In this document: one piece after another, positions 26,882-34,475 of the stretch
Numbering within the stretch: position 1 is the first letter of the stretch
Layout of the letters: the number at the start of each line of letters is the position of its first letter
NCBI GenBank assembly: GCA_019746975.1
Contig: JAIERK010000046.1
Location: 48,385-112,384 of the forward strand
Direction: 5' to 3'
Source: Candidatus Obscuribacterales bacterium
GTDB taxonomy: Bacteria > Cyanobacteriota > Vampirovibrionia > Obscuribacterales > Obscuribacteraceae
Length of the DNA stretch: 64,000 nucleotides
The notes under the pieces: model-generated
What the model saw: only the letters and a program-made list of their open reading frames with translations
Databases searched by the model: none
Told to the model about the DNA's origin: nothing
Program-made: the position numbers and the translations under genes

Positions 26882-27792
26882 TGCTTAGGAATCTGATTGT
26901 CATTCTGACACTGCTCCTGGTGGCACTCCTTCCATTTGTCACGAAAGAGCACGATGCCGAAACCGCAACCGGAATAAGAATTGTTCACGACATTTCATAT
27001 GTCGATGACGGCAGCCAACTCCACAAGCTCGATCTGTACCTTCCCAGAACTACATCGGCGAGGCGATTTCCCCTTGTTGTGTTCATCCATGGGGGCGGGT
27101 GGACAGGAGGCGACAAGAAAGATTCTCCTTGTTTCGATATAGCAAACCATGGTTTTGCAGCCGCTTCCATCAACTATCGACTCGGTCCCAAGGCCGTCTT
27201 TCCGGCTCAGATTCATGATTGCAAGGCCGCTATCAGATGGCTCCGGGCGCATGCCAACGAGTACAACTACAATGCGGAAAAAATCGGTGTCATAGGTTGT
27301 TCTGCTGGAGGGAATTTAGCCGCACTGCTCGGCACCACTTCGAAAGATCCGAAGATGGAAGGTGATTTGGGAAACAGCAATCAATCGAGTAGCGTTCAAG
27401 CAGTATCTGACTGGTGCGGTCCAACCGATCTGAAGAGCATGAGTCAAGAGGTTATGCAGCCTCGCTTTAGACGGGTTCAACCGGAGCAATTCATCAGAGA
27501 TTTTCTGGGTGGCACAGTGGAAGAGGTCCCAGACTTAGCATATCAAGCCAGTCCAATCAATTTCGTGACGAAAGATGCGCCGCCTTTCATCGTGATTCAC
27601 AGCATCGAAGATCCGATTGTTCCATTCGAGCAGAGCAACGAGTTCGTCAAGAAGCTCAAACTCGCCGACATCGACGTGAGTTTCATCAAGGTGCAAGGCG
27701 AAGATCACATGCCAATGTCAGAATCGAACTGGAATGCAGTGTTCGATTTTTTGAATCAGTACTTACCACCGCCTCCGCCTAAAGAACAGTAG
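26881..27792 (+). CDS. Alpha/beta-hydrolase (carboxylesterase/lipase type), 303 aa
   Basis: N-terminal hydrophobic stretch (LIVILTLLLVALLPFV) serves as a signal peptide or anchor, placing the enzyme outside the cytosol. The esterase hallmarks are present: an oxyanion-hole HGGGW (70-74), a nucleophile GCSAGG (Ser141), a putative acid in SIEDPIVP, and a His in GEDHMPM. This pattern is of the BD-FAE / acetyl-esterase group, which removes acyl groups from small esters or polysaccharides; substrate unknown. A TAATG overlap ties it to the kinase gene. Its 3' end overlaps the calpain fragment on the other strand by 37 bases. Confidence 0.88.
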   Translation: MLRNLIVILTLLLVALLPFVTKEHDAETATGIRIVHDISYVDDGSQLHKLDLYLPRTTSARRFPLVVFIHGGGWTGGDKKDSPCFDIANHGFAAASINYRLGPKAVFPAQIHDCKAAIRWLRAHANEYNYNAEKIGVIGCSAGGNLAALLGTTSKDPKMEGDLGNSNQSSSVQAVSDWCGPTDLKSMSQEVMQPRFRRVQPEQFIRDFLGGTVEEVPDLAYQASPINFVTKDAPPFIVIHSIEDPIVPFEQSNEFVKKLKLADIDVSFIKVQGEDHMPMSESNWNAVFDFLNQYLPPPPPKEQ

Positions 27793-28181
27793 AACTTACT
27801 ACTTCGAGGCTTTCCACTGACTGTTGCAGAATAAACATACATGAATTCTTTTTTGAATTCGCTCAAAGGCAACTTGAATCGTCCATCATTATCTCCGTCT
27901 TTAGCCTTACCATCAGCGCTTTTCGGCTCGAGCGAAAAGTCTCCTGTCGGAACCGAGTACGGGTTTTTCAATTCAACCATGCCGCTTTTGGCATCGAATC
28001 CGGTGATTGTATACGCGTGGTGCCCGGATAATCCGGTCCTCTCATCCGGATGTTCATAGCTCGCCGCGACGACAAGTTTGTCGTTATTGTTGGCTCCGCT
28101 CAAGAAATCTTGAAGGTCCTTATCTGGCGCAGCCTGGACAACTTTTCCGTCCACCTTTTCACTGCCGGTAAGCAATTTCAT
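27756..28181 (-). pseudogene. C-terminal fragment of a calpain-like (C2) cysteine protease
   Basis: Calpain-type cores use Cys, His and Asn. This 141-residue frame carries only the second half: LLTGSEK, VVAASYEHP, then GLSGHHAYTITGF (catalytic His) and VELKNPYS (Asn in the NPW-like motif). The start, MKLLTG, is internal to the usual domain, the Cys-containing N-terminal half is missing, and the ATG has no ribosome site. Immediately upstream (nine bases) is the stop of the TPR gene, so no room remains for the lost part. Read through to its end it adds a Gly-rich tail that overlaps the esterase end. I read it as a remnant left by a deletion, though a short expressed protein cannot be excluded. 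Confidence 0.65.
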
Positions 28182-28189
28182 TCGGGCAA

Positions 28190-29572
28190 CTAGTCTGTTT
28201 GAACAATGGCGTCGGCCCGTTCAAAGTAACGAGTTGCTAGTTCGTGCTTGGTTAGGACGTCGCAAGTTCGTGCAAGCTGAACCAAAGTGCTGATCAACCG
28301 CGGATGATCAACGCCTAAGGCAGCCTCCTCAATCGCCAGAGCTTTGATGAAAAGCCGCTCTGCCGGTTCATACTCTCTTCGAGCGAAGTGAACAAGGGCA
28401 AGCCCCGTCATCGTATCAGCCACCGCGAGTGGTGCACAACTCTTACTCGTCTCCTGAATTTCGAGCGCCCTTCGGTACTCAGCTTCAGCCTCGCCAAACT
28501 CTTCAGTCGCCATGTGCAGGGTCCCTAATTCGTACAAAGTCATTGCCACCTCGCAATGATGAGGTCCGAGGATTGTTTCTTGCATTTTCAAGGCCTGCGT
28601 TAGCATCGAGCCAGCCTGATCGAACTCACGACTCTCGGTAAGCAGCGAACCTAGACTGAACATGGCATGCGCCACTTCCGGTGCCGTCGACCCACGTTTT
28701 TGCTTATAAATGGTGAGGAGCTTTCGATAATGCGCTTCTGCCTCGCTGTACTTTCGCAATGTCCGTCGCAGTTGGGCGAGCTTCTCGAGAAGCGCAATGG
28801 AATCGGGATGCTTGCTTCCCATAAAAGGTTCTGTGAGTTGCAAACTGCGAACGTATAACCGTTCGGCTCGGCGGTACAAACCACGAGCCAATCCGAGGTC
28901 TGCCAACTCACTGAGACAAAGGCGAATCTCAGGATGTGGAAGCTTATTCTCTTCGGATAAAATTGCGATAGCCCGTTCGAGATATGGCTCAAGAACCTCG
29001 GGATGACGCCATTCAATCAAACATCTCGCTTTGCGCCTGAGCACCAGAGCAACACTCTCGTGCCACTTGTTGGTGCGTTGCTCTGCAAGCTGCAAAGCCT
29101 CTTCCAAAAGAGCATTGGTTCTCTTCTGGTCGCCTTGAAGCGCATAAAGATGAGCCTTCTCACTCAAGGTAACCACATAGTCGTGGTACTCGAGTCCAAA
29201 ATCGGTCTGCTGAATCACCAGAGCTTGATCGAAGCGAATGCGCGACTGCTGCCACTTTCCTTCGCCGCGGTAGAAGATACCCATTTCGACCAGCGTGGTG
29301 GCAATTTGCCGACTATCAGATCCGAGCGTGCTTTTCTGCAGTCGAAGAAGGTGCTGCCAACATTTTTCCGATTTCTTGAAATTGCCCTCGAGACAGCTGT
29401 TTTCAACTCTCCGCGCCGTCAGCCAGCGCAGGCTACCGATATCAGAAGCATCATAGTCGAGCTGCGCATCGAACGCTCGTGCAAAAAGTTTGTCAGCACC
29501 AAGAAAATCGCCTAGTTCCTGGCACAGGTCAGCTCTTGCGGCGAGCTCTCCTGACGCGTTGAAATCAGACAT
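28190..29572 (-). CDS. TPR protein (kinesin-light-chain-like repeats), 460 aa
   Basis: Almost wholly TPR units of the 42-residue kinesin-light-chain type, which are helical scaffolds for protein binding. Repeated tags are visible: AEAHYRKLLTIYKQK, LEQAGSM-like, EAEAEYRRALEIQE, ERLFIKALAIEEAALG and a recurring G-x-x-HP(D/E)(S/R)xxxL loop. About nine or ten repeats. No signal peptide. ATG at 29572 follows GGAG by five bases; a longer frame from 29614 has a Cys-rich start and no ribosome site. Transcribed away from the Sel1 gene, from the same short intergenic sequence. Confidence 0.88.
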   Translation of the reverse strand: MSDFNASGELAARADLCQELGDFLGADKLFARAFDAQLDYDASDIGSLRWLTARRVENSCLEGNFKKSEKCWQHLLRLQKSTLGSDSRQIATTLVEMGIFYRGEGKWQQSRIRFDQALVIQQTDFGLEYHDYVVTLSEKAHLYALQGDQKRTNALLEEALQLAEQRTNKWHESVALVLRRKARCLIEWRHPEVLEPYLERAIAILSEENKLPHPEIRLCLSELADLGLARGLYRRAERLYVRSLQLTEPFMGSKHPDSIALLEKLAQLRRTLRKYSEAEAHYRKLLTIYKQKRGSTAPEVAHAMFSLGSLLTESREFDQAGSMLTQALKMQETILGPHHCEVAMTLYELGTLHMATEEFGEAEAEYRRALEIQETSKSCAPLAVADTMTGLALVHFARREYEPAERLFIKALAIEEAALGVDHPRLISTLVQLARTCDVLTKHELATRYFERADAIVQTD

Positions 29573-29589
29573 AGGATCTCCAGTATAAT
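29559..29589 (+). promoter_or_regulatory. Putative promoter of the Sel1-repeat gene
   Basis: TTGAAA at 29559-29564 and TATAAT at 29584-29589 are 19 bases apart. Transcription would start near 29596, only a few bases before the ATG at 29600, so the mRNA would be nearly leaderless. The element overlaps the start of the divergent TPR gene, so both could be co-controlled. Confidence 0.4.
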
Positions 29590-29599
29590 TGGCACAGCA

Positions 29600-30262
29600 A
29601 TGGCACCTTTCCAATATGCCCAGAAAACCAGCAACACTACCGCCTTTTCACAAAATCAAATCCGTAGTTCACGTGAAGAAGCTGATACCGACGAAAAACC
29701 ATTGCTCTGGTACTCGGCTCCGCATTCAAACCCAGTGGTAGACAAAACAACGGCGAACGAGATAATGGCAGCAGCAGAGAGCGGCGACGCTCGCGCACAG
29801 GTCAGACTTGGTCTGTTGCATATCAAAGGTGATGCGGTGCCGAAGGATGCTTCGAAGGCTGCCTATTGGTACGAAAGAGCGGCACAGCAGGGACTTCCTA
29901 GTGGACAGTACAATCTTGCCGATATGTATTTGCGCGGCGATGGTGTTCGTGTCGATTTCGCACTCGCCTTCCATTGGTTCGAGAAAGCCGCCCAGCACGG
30001 AGATTCTGACGCACAGTTCAATCTCGCGATGATGTTCGATCAAGGAAAAGGCGTTGGGCAATCCGACGAGCACGCCTACTTTTGGTACAAGGAAGCCGCC
30101 CAGAATGGCTCCGCAAGGGCGATGTACGATCTTGCCAACCTGTACAGATTCGGTCGCGGTACGGAAAAGAGTGTAAGTGAAGCGCAATTTTGGTTTGGCA
30201 AAGCAGCGGATCTTGGCGTGCCGCGCGCCGAGGAGATGTTGATATTGTGCGAGGAGTCGTAG
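29600..30262 (+). CDS. Sel1-like repeat protein, 220 aa
   Basis: From residue 54 onward four to five Sel1-like repeats of about 36 residues: DARAQVRLGLLHIKGDAVPKD, GQYNLADMYLRGDGVRVD, AQFNLAMMFDQGKGVGQS and AMYDLANLYRFGRGTEKS, each followed by an A-x-x-W(Y/F)-x-x-A(A) helix. Sel1 proteins are scaffolds in signalling, stress and host interaction. The first 50 residues are polar and disordered. No signal peptide. ATG at 29600 with a TATAAT just upstream. It is divergent from the TPR gene and reads toward the interrupted gene that ends four bases beyond it. Confidence 0.9.
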   Translation: MAPFQYAQKTSNTTAFSQNQIRSSREEADTDEKPLLWYSAPHSNPVVDKTTANEIMAAAESGDARAQVRLGLLHIKGDAVPKDASKAAYWYERAAQQGLPSGQYNLADMYLRGDGVRVDFALAFHWFEKAAQHGDSDAQFNLAMMFDQGKGVGQSDEHAYFWYKEAAQNGSARAMYDLANLYRFGRGTEKSVSEAQFWFGKAADLGVPRAEEMLILCEES

Positions 30263-30265
30263 TTT

Positions 30266-31003
30266 TCAGTCAGCTCGATTTCCACTCCAGGTCAATCCGT
30301 CGAAACTTCCTCTAGCGCGAAGTACTTCAATAGCCGGCTCACCATCAGGCAACCATTCACCTTCAAAACGATTGTAGTCTTCGCTGAACATAATTACTAA
30401 CGAACCGGTTCCGGCGTCATCGATCCATTTGAACCGCACAGTTCTGTTGTTTGTCCTTCCCTGTTGAACAAGCGTTCCAGGCGCATCCTGGTTTCGGGAA
30501 TCTTTATATATGTAAGAACCGGCAAGTTTTCCGCTCGGTTCTAAGGTGATTATTGTTTCAATTGGCGCTCCATCGGGGTTGCCTCCTTAAACAAGACGTC
30601 CCCTGAAAGTACCAACATACTCTGCGCCGATTCGACCTTCGAGCGACGCATCCTTGGCTGAAGGCGTTTCAATCTGTCTCTCGGTTGAGTTTTTCGGCGG
30701 GTGTGTTTGGGAGCTGTCGAGGGGCGTCGCGGTTTTTTCCGAGCCGGTTGGAGACGGAACAACTATCGCCCTGCCGACGAAAAAGATAATAAGGGCACTG
30801 AAGATCGGAACAAAGAGCAGTGAAGGATGATTTTTTTCAACACTTGGTTTGAGCGTGTAGGCATCAAGCAGATATCCAAACCACAACATGCAAAGTCGCG
30901 CGGGCGTAGAAGGAACGAGGCCAAGCCTGACGCCTCTCATGAAGGCAACCTGCCATGGGAGAGAGAACAGAACCCAAACTAAAAACAGTATGGAGATGTC
31001 CAT
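30266..31003 (-). pseudogene. Membrane protein gene broken by one in-frame stop
   Basis: Codons before and after the stop are in the same frame. From ATG 31003, with GAAGG six bases upstream, the product has a hydrophobic N-terminus (ISILFLVWVLFSLPW), a second span (LLFVPIFSALIIFFVGRAIVV) and a polar segment. Then comes the start of a domain, EYVGTFRG, followed by RLV and TAA at 30587-30589. Downstream in that same frame, with no ATG, 106 codons read like real protein: PIETIITLEPSGKLAGSYIY, RTVRFKWIDDAGTGSL, FEGEWLPDGE, FDGLTWSG, ending at TGA 30266-30268. The beta-rich domain is split by the stop. Either a nonsense mutation, a sequence error, or stop readthrough. Family not named. Confidence 0.7.
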
Positions 31004-31188
31004 TGACTACCTTCGTTGGTGAACTGGCTCGTATATGCCCTGATATTCGAAGAATGCCACAGGTGACCTGTTCACAGGTATCGATCGACCTTCTTACAGA
31101 ATCGATTCGATTTTGACGCCTTCTTTATGGTCCCCAGATCCAAGATTGAAACATCGGATGCGAAACAGATTAGTAGGAGGACGAGACA

Positions 31189-31560
31189 ATGAAAACTTTG
31201 AAAACAGACAAAAAGGTAATCGTCAGCGCAACCCTCGTAGCAGCACTCAGCGCAGTCTTCGTAGTTGGCTTACCGGCACAAGCTCGTTTCGACTGGGACA
31301 ACTGGCAACCAGTGCAAGGTAAAGTCCACAAACAACAAGATTGTCTGGAAAAACAGATCAATCGTGACTACAACCAGGGCAAAATCGACAGCTGTGAAAT
31401 GGCACAACTTCGACGCGATCTTGATGGCATCGGCGCCCAAGAGGACGAATTCCGCATGGATCACAACGGACTTAGCCAAAAGGACCAGCAATGCATTCAG
31501 CATAAACTCAATCAATTCAATCAAGACCTGCGGGGAGCAGAGGCTGACAAAAGCAATTAG
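31189..31560 (+). CDS. Small secreted protein, 123 aa
   Basis: A signal peptide (KVIVSATLVAALSAVFVVGLPAQA) with an A-x-A cleavage site gives a mature protein of about 90 residues starting RFDWDNW. It is helical and rich in Gln, Asp and Lys; two Cys (C-L-E-K and C-E-M) and a third near the end could form disulfides. No family recognised. The ATG follows a strong GGAGGACGAGACA ribosome site. The terminator directly downstream suggests a well-expressed single-gene transcript. Confidence 0.8.
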   Translation: MKTLKTDKKVIVSATLVAALSAVFVVGLPAQARFDWDNWQPVQGKVHKQQDCLEKQINRDYNQGKIDSCEMAQLRRDLDGIGAQEDEFRMDHNGLSQKDQQCIQHKLNQFNQDLRGAEADKSN

Positions 31561-31580
31561 TTATTTCGACAGAGACAAGG

Positions 31581-31617
31581 CAACAGGTCGATCCAGTGTG
31601 CTTGGATCGACCTGTTG
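31581..31617 (+). terminator. Rho-independent terminator of the small secreted gene
   Basis: A perfect 15-bp stem: CAACAGGTCGATCCA at 31581-31595 pairs with 31603-31617; the loop is seven bases (31596-31602). The tail TTTGTTATG is T-rich but short. It sits 20 bases after the stop. Confidence 0.85.
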
Positions 31618-31884
31618 TTTGTTATGACAGAAGGCAAGCGGTCACCACACAAGCAACGGAAGGCAGCTTCAAGCCGACCAAACGACGGCGCGCACATGAA
31701 TTGAAAAAATCGGACAGTCGACTAGTCCGAATCGCTCGCTCTCGCCCAAAATAATAAATTGTCAAGAAATAGAATTTCTGGGCGTTTTTAACTCAATAAA
31801 ATCGTCACTCCCGTTATAATTCATTCCTCACTTGCGGTGAGCGGTTATTGCTAAGAGTCTTTTCCTGATTAGCAAGGGGAACGA

Positions 31885-32685
31885 ATGCGTGTAGCCACTA
31901 ACAACGTGCTGCTGTCAGTATTACTGACACTTGGTCTCGGAACAAGCTCTGCGTCAGCGACCGATTATTACAAGCAAGCTTGCGAGCACTATGCTAAAGG
32001 CGAGCATCACAAGGCTAAGCATCTGTTCAGCCACATAACCGCACACAGACCCGATCATGCTGCGGCTCTCTACCACCTCGGCAACACTTGCGTAAAACTC
32101 GGGCATTATGACGAGGCGAAGAGCGCGTACGAGCGTTGCATAGAAATTGCCGATCCCACGACCAAAGCGCACTGTCTTACAGGACTTCATCATATCGCTC
32201 AGATTGATGTTAGGAAAAAAGCTCATGCGGATAAACTTGCAAAATCTGAATCCAGAAAGTTGGACATTGAGAAGGAAGCGTATCAAGCTCACAAAACCAA
32301 AGTCTTAGAGCTCGAACGAAAACGCGAAGCGATACTGAAAGAAGCAAGACAAAAGGCAGACAAGGTCATCGCCGATGCCGATCGTAGAATTGAAGTCGAA
32401 AATGAATCTACGAATCAGTTCATACAGAACACAGTAACAGGTGAGGTTCGTATCGGTCTGACCTCGCAAGAGAAAGACGACATTCGCGGTCAAGCTCACG
32501 ATGAGGCGGCTCGAATTATGGACCACGCAATGGTCATCATACGGGGCATCCAAACGCCACCCGAACCAAATGTAGATCCAGGAGTGAAGACAGCGATTGA
32601 TTCCGGCAAACCAGAGGAAGCAGAGCTCACGAAAAAACCTGGAGTTCGAAGATTATCAGGACATCCAACCCTTAAGACCTACTGA
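31885..32685 (+). CDS. Secreted TPR and coiled-coil protein, 266 aa
   Basis: A signal peptide (VLLSVLLTLGLGTSSASA) with likely cleavage after A-S-A. The mature N-terminus has two TPR-like units (YYKQACEHYAKGEHHKAKHLF and ALYHLGNTCVKLGHYDEAKSAYERC). Residues 110-170 form a highly charged helix (KREAILKEARQKADKVIADADRR) that looks coiled-coil. The C-terminal part is Pro/Lys-rich. It resembles envelope scaffold proteins; partner unknown. The ribosome site AAGGGGAAC precedes the ATG. No operon partner is close; purF starts 265 bases later. Confidence 0.75.
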   Translation: MRVATNNVLLSVLLTLGLGTSSASATDYYKQACEHYAKGEHHKAKHLFSHITAHRPDHAAALYHLGNTCVKLGHYDEAKSAYERCIEIADPTTKAHCLTGLHHIAQIDVRKKAHADKLAKSESRKLDIEKEAYQAHKTKVLELERKREAILKEARQKADKVIADADRRIEVENESTNQFIQNTVTGEVRIGLTSQEKDDIRGQAHDEAARIMDHAMVIIRGIQTPPEPNVDPGVKTAIDSGKPEEAELTKKPGVRRLSGHPTLKTY

Positions 32686-32749
32686 CACCTGCAGTTTTTA
32701 TCTTCGGCCTCCGGCTCGGACTTTGATATAGCCAAGCCCGCCAATGGAT

Positions 32750-32771
32750 ATCGAATCACTCATGATTCGAT
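32750..32771. other. Perfect inverted repeat, possible hairpin
   Basis: ATCGAATCA at 32750-32758 and TGATTCGAT at 32763-32771 make a perfect 9-bp stem around CTCA. It is followed by AAAAATATC, not T, so it is not a classic terminator for the TPR gene. It lies about 180 bases upstream of purF and may be an operator or processing site. Confidence 0.5.
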
Positions 32772-32823
32772 AAAAATATCAATGGTATCGGATATAGCAC
32801 CAAGCACCGGATTGTAACGAGCA

Positions 32824-32852
32824 TTGATAAAAAATGCACGGACCGCTATCAG
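32824..32852 (+). promoter_or_regulatory. Weak candidate promoter for the pur operon
   Basis: TTGATA (32824-32829) and TATCAG (32847-32852), 17 bases apart. The -10 is a poor match, so confidence is low. A start near 32859 would give about 90 bases of leader containing the two palindromes described separately. Confidence 0.25.
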
Positions 32853-32894
32853 CCCAGCCTGAAAATCGCGTAAGCTTTAGGCGTGTCGAATCCT

Positions 32895-32939
32895 CCGAAT
32901 TCGGTTGCGGTGAACCATGTTGATCAGGTACCAGCTGGT
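32895..32939. promoter_or_regulatory. Two 10-bp palindromes upstream of purF
   Basis: CCGAATTCGG at 32895-32904 and ACCAGCTGGT at 32930-32939 are each perfect palindromes, centred 35 bases apart, within 60 bases of the purF start. They have different sequences, so they are not two copies of one operator; they may be chance, or sites for a dimeric repressor. I saw no purine riboswitch. Confidence 0.3.
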
Positions 32940-32950
32940 TATCGGACAAT

Positions 32951-34444
32951 ATGCACCAGCAAACTTCAACTCAATGGAATTCTGATATGTGCGGCATCAT
33001 AGCAATCTCGGGAACCGTCGGCTCAGCCTACGAAGTGTTCTTCGGTCTGATGAACCTCCAGCATAGAGGTCAAGACGGTGCCGGCATCCTGACGGTAGAT
33101 GGTAAAGATCCACCCGGATTTCATCTACAAAAAGGCAGCGGCTTAATCGACAACGTTTTTTCGGAAAGATCTTTCAAGAGCCTCAAAGGTAAAGCGGCGC
33201 TCGGTCACTCGCGTTACGCCACCGTCGGGCGCAATGACCCGAACCTGCTCCAACCATTCCTCGACTCGGAAAGTGGGATAGGAATTGGGCATAACGGCAA
33301 TATCGTCAACTACTATGCGTTGAGAGAAGCATGGCTTTCTTCCGACGATTCACGCAATAAGCAAATCGCCTCAGACTCACAGCTGATACTGAGACTACTC
33401 AGCGATCATCTGAAGGGCGTCAAAGAGATCACTGACGAGACCTTGTTTCCAGCGCTAGGTAAGCTCATGGACGAGCTCATCGGCAGCTACTCCGTTGTTG
33501 GTTTAACCAAATATGGTGACCTGTTCGGATTCAGAGACCCGCACGGAATCAGACCGCTGGCCATGGGTACGAAGGAAACCGAAGACGGCGAGAAGGTCTA
33601 TGCCCTGGCAAGTGAAAGTGTCGCTCTCAGATTTCTCGAATTCAACAACATTGAAGAGCTCGACGCCGGAGAGGCAGTCTTCATCTCTCACGAAGGCAAA
33701 GTCACACGCAAGATCATAAAGAAGGAATCGTCTTCACCGTGTATGTTCGAGTGGGTGTATTTCGCTCGTGTAGAATCGGAATTCGCAGGACAATCGGTCT
33801 ACAAGGCAAGATTCAGACTTGGTCTTCTCCTTGCCGAACAGCTCAAAAGGGCAGGTCTAGAAGCAGATGTCGTGGTACCGGTACCGGAAACCAGCAGAGC
33901 ATCAGCCATAGCAATTTCCGAAGCGATGGGAATTCCATTCAGAGAACTCCTGATCAAGAACCGCTACGTCAATCGTACTTTTATTCTGGACGACCAACAA
34001 ACCAGACAGGAAGCGATTCGGCGAAAACTTTTCCCGATTATCGACGAATTCGAAGGGCAACGTTGCCTGATCGTCGATGATTCAATTGTACGAGGTAATA
34101 CAGCCAAGCAGCTTGTCAGGCTGGTTCGGCAGTCTGGTGCGAAAGAAATTACTCTCGTCTCGACCTGCCCACCCATCAACAACCCGTGCTACTACGGCAT
34201 CGACTTTCCCAGCGCCGACGAGCTTATCGCCTACAAACGTACGGAAGAGGAGATCGCTCAGGAGCTTGGAGCCGATCGGGTGGTATTTCAAACGATCGAG
34301 GGCCTGAAGACGGCGCTCGAGCAAAAATCTCTGTGCACCGGATGTTTGACCGGCGAATATCCGACAAGTGTTGCCGACGGCGGAGCATTCGAAGAGCAAC
34401 GCCTTCTCGACCGGCGCGACAAAGTCAAAGAGCCATCCTGCTAA
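32951..34444 (+). CDS. purF: Amidophosphoribosyltransferase
   Basis: First step of de novo purine synthesis: PRPP plus glutamine to phosphoribosylamine. The N-terminal Ntn glutaminase begins at MCGIIAISG: the catalytic Cys is residue 14 in the frame from ATG 32951, so a propeptide would need cleavage. A start at ATG 32987 would place the Cys at position 2, and ribosome-site evidence does not decide between them. The PRPP domain has VDDSIVRGNT. Four Cys fit the Bacillus-type [4Fe-4S] site: one in PCMFEWVYFAR, one in NPCYYGID, and the pair in CTGCLTGEYPT. That marks the oxygen-sensitive Fe-S class. First gene of the pur operon. Confidence 0.95.
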   Translation: MHQQTSTQWNSDMCGIIAISGTVGSAYEVFFGLMNLQHRGQDGAGILTVDGKDPPGFHLQKGSGLIDNVFSERSFKSLKGKAALGHSRYATVGRNDPNLLQPFLDSESGIGIGHNGNIVNYYALREAWLSSDDSRNKQIASDSQLILRLLSDHLKGVKEITDETLFPALGKLMDELIGSYSVVGLTKYGDLFGFRDPHGIRPLAMGTKETEDGEKVYALASESVALRFLEFNNIEELDAGEAVFISHEGKVTRKIIKKESSSPCMFEWVYFARVESEFAGQSVYKARFRLGLLLAEQLKRAGLEADVVVPVPETSRASAIAISEAMGIPFRELLIKNRYVNRTFILDDQQTRQEAIRRKLFPIIDEFEGQRCLIVDDSIVRGNTAKQLVRLVRQSGAKEITLVSTCPPINNPCYYGIDFPSADELIAYKRTEEEIAQELGADRVVFQTIEGLKTALEQKSLCTGCLTGEYPTSVADGGAFEEQRLLDRRDKVKEPSC

Positions 34445-34475
34445 TCGCCAGGATTGAAACTCAAAGGAGGTCAAT

